Assembly: GCA_038207425.1 (NCBI GenBank) | Contig: JBBQZU010000002.1 | Location: forward strand, 1-64,000 | Direction: 5' to 3' | DNA from: JBBQZU01 sp038207425 | Lineage (GTDB): Bacteria > Bacteroidota > Bacteroidia > Flavobacteriales_D > Cryomorphaceae | Length of the DNA stretch: 64,000 nt | Part shown: positions 62,701 to 64,000 of the stretch, in pieces | Layout: every line of letters begins with the position of its first letter | Position numbering within the stretch: the stretch's first letter is position 1 | Notes under the pieces: generated by a model | The model's input: the letters and a program-made list of their open reading frames with translations, nothing else | What the model was told of the DNA's origin: nothing | The model's database searches: none | Program-made: the position numbers and the translations under genes

Positions 62701-64000
62701 ACGAGCCTGAAGTCTAGCTGCTTCCGAATCAGATCAGCCCCGTTTACTTTCACCTTTACGCTGTCGCCAAACTCAAATACCTGCTTGTACTTCAAGCCTA
62801 TAATCTGATGTTTCTTTTCATCATATTTGTAGACATCGTCACGTAAAGTATTAAGTGGTACCAAGCCTTCGCATTTATTATCTTCGAGTTCAACGTAGAT
62901 ACCCCACCTCGTGAGACCGCTTATATTTCCTCGAAACACTTCGCCTATTTTGTCAAGCATATACTCCACTTGTTTATATTTTATGGATGATCGCTCTGCA
63001 TCGGCAGCGCGTTTTTCCATATTGGAGGAGTGTTTGCAGAGCTGCTCCAATTCATCAGCTTTTGCCGAAGGGCCACCGTGGATATAAAGCTCAAGTAACC
63101 GATGAGCAAGTACATCCGGGTATCTTCTTATTGGCGAAGTGAAATGGGTATAAAATTCAAAAGCCAGCCCGTAATGACCTATGTTTTCGGTGGTGTATAC
63201 TGCTTTTGACATAGCCCGAATTGACATCTGCTTTACAATATCTTCTTCAGGTTGATCCTTGAGTTGCTTCATCAGATCATTCAGCGCAAAAGAAGCTTTC
63301 TCAGGATCTACGCTCTTAAGCTTGTATCCAAGCCTACCAACAAAATCCCTGAGTGTTTTTAGCTTTTCAGGGTCTGGAAGGTCATGTATGCGATACACGA
63401 ATGTCTTAGGCTTATTTCCTTTTCCGGGAGAGCCAATAGAAGTGGCAACTTCACGGTTGGCTAGCAACATAAATTCTTCGATGAGCCAATTGGCTTCCTT
63501 CATCACCTTTTGATAGACACCAATTGGCTTGCCCTTATCATCAAGCTTGAACTTGATCTCTATTCCTCCGAATTCTAGCGCGCCTGAAGCCATTCGCTTC
63601 TTTCGCATATCAGTGGCCCACCGGTGAAGTCTGAGTATTTCATCAGCAAAATCGCCCTTTTGGGTTTCAATTACCCTTTGGGCATCTTCATAAGAAAATC
63701 GCCTGTTGCTGCGAATTATGGTTTTACCAAACCACTTTTTATTGATATTTCCATTTGCCGAAAGCTCAAAAACCGCCGACATACAAAGCTTGTCTTCATC
63801 GGGCCTCAGAGAGCAAACAAAATTTGAAAGTACCTCGGGCAACATAGGTACTACGCGATCAACAAGATACACAGAGGTAGCCCTTTTCACTGCTTCCTGA
63901 TCAAGAATGCTTCCGGGCTTCAGGTAATGTGATACATCTGCAATATGAACACCCACTTCGTAATCGCCATTATCCAGCGCTTTAATGCTAATAGCATCAT
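62697..64000 (-). CDS. rnr: Ribonuclease R (partial, N-terminus beyond the window)
   Basis: The C-terminal ~434 residues of an RNase II/RNB-family exoribonuclease. The frame stays open to 64000, reading ISIKALDNGDYEVGVHIADVSHYLKPG, so the gene continues past the window edge; the catalytic-Asp cluster and cold-shock domains lie outside. Visible parts are the RNB core (SVYLVDRVVPMLPEVLSN, ...HFTSPIRRYPDVLAHRLL) and the S1 domain (VFRGNISGLTRWGIYVELEDN). It degrades structured RNA 3' to 5'. It converges on the LytTR gene. Confidence 0.93.
   Translation of the reverse strand, partial: DAISIKALDNGDYEVGVHIADVSHYLKPGSILDQEAVKRATSVYLVDRVVPMLPEVLSNFVCSLRPDEDKLCMSAVFELSANGNINKKWFGKTIIRSNRRFSYEDAQRVIETQKGDFADEILRLHRWATDMRKKRMASGALEFGGIEIKFKLDDKGKPIGVYQKVMKEANWLIEEFMLLANREVATSIGSPGKGNKPKTFVYRIHDLPDPEKLKTLRDFVGRLGYKLKSVDPEKASFALNDLMKQLKDQPEEDIVKQMSIRAMSKAVYTTENIGHYGLAFEFYTHFTSPIRRYPDVLAHRLLELYIHGGPSAKADELEQLCKHSSNMEKRAADAERSSIKYKQVEYMLDKIGEVFRGNISGLTRWGIYVELEDNKCEGLVPLNTLRDDVYKYDEKKHQIIGLKYKQVFEFGDSVKVKVNGADLIRKQLDFRLV

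Overview
The window looks like a chromosomal segment of a member of the Bacteroidota, most likely the Flavobacteriales. The evidence is two type IX secretion (T9SS) proteins (SprE/PorW-like and PorZ-like), two proteins with T9SS C-terminal sorting domains, phylum-typical families (DUF4292, DUF4837, DUF4175), many lipoproteins, little Shine-Dalgarno sequence, and TAnnTTTG-type -7 promoter boxes. Almost all of it is core, housekeeping or envelope DNA. I find no phage, CRISPR array, defence island or intact insertion sequence. The left ~1.1 kb is non-coding or decayed, with a five-unit tandem repeat that resembles an IS21-type element end.

Layout. 1-1147: repeat plus decayed DNA. 1148-8237 (minus): a tightly packed run of M23 peptidase, GH3-type adenylase, VWA protein, dxr, rseP, an Hpt protein and a single-domain response regulator. 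8349-17289 (plus): sprE/porW-like, bactofilin, AtpI/AtpZ-type protein, a small membrane protein, then atpB-E-F-H-A-G; atpD and atpC are not here. 17441-23260: a very large NtrY-like sensor kinase convergent with a secreted HExxH metalloprotease. 23358-35254 (plus): enoyl-CoA hydratase, flippase, dut, sugar nucleotidyltransferase, TPR lipoprotein, DUF4292, EnvC-like LytM protein, tatA (58 aa), gatA, LysM lytic transglycosylase, DUF4837. 35482-38103: a large T9SS-exported M43 metalloprotease closed by a strong terminator. 38306-46268: an 81-aa protein, an S9 oligopeptidase lipoprotein, recO-porZ, tRNA-Arg(TCG), tRNA-Cys(GCA), folB-gltX. 46329-53373 (plus): rRNA-type methyltransferase, DUF4175 giant, anti-sigma-like ATPase, ybeY, mnmG. 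53379-57702: two parS-like sites, a methyltransferase, an ALDH7-type dehydrogenase, a thioredoxin-fold lipoprotein and rpiB. 58148-62700: a MORN/YwqK-repeat protein and a PAS histidine kinase/LytTR regulator pair. 62697-64000 (minus): the C-terminal part of RNase R.

How it fits together. Much of the window serves the envelope: peptidoglycan remodelling (active and degenerate LytM proteins, lytic transglycosylase), lipid precursor synthesis (dxr), regulated intramembrane proteolysis (rseP), glycan export, Tat translocation, and the T9SS with its cargo. SprE-bactofilin-ATP synthase is one co-directional block joining a gliding/secretion lipoprotein and a cytoskeletal protein to energy conversion. 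The most notable non-coding signal is a pair of parS-like centromere sites immediately after mnmG, one of which contains the GTG start codon of the next gene. It suggests that this locus lies in the origin-proximal segregation domain, although no parA, parB or dnaA is present here.
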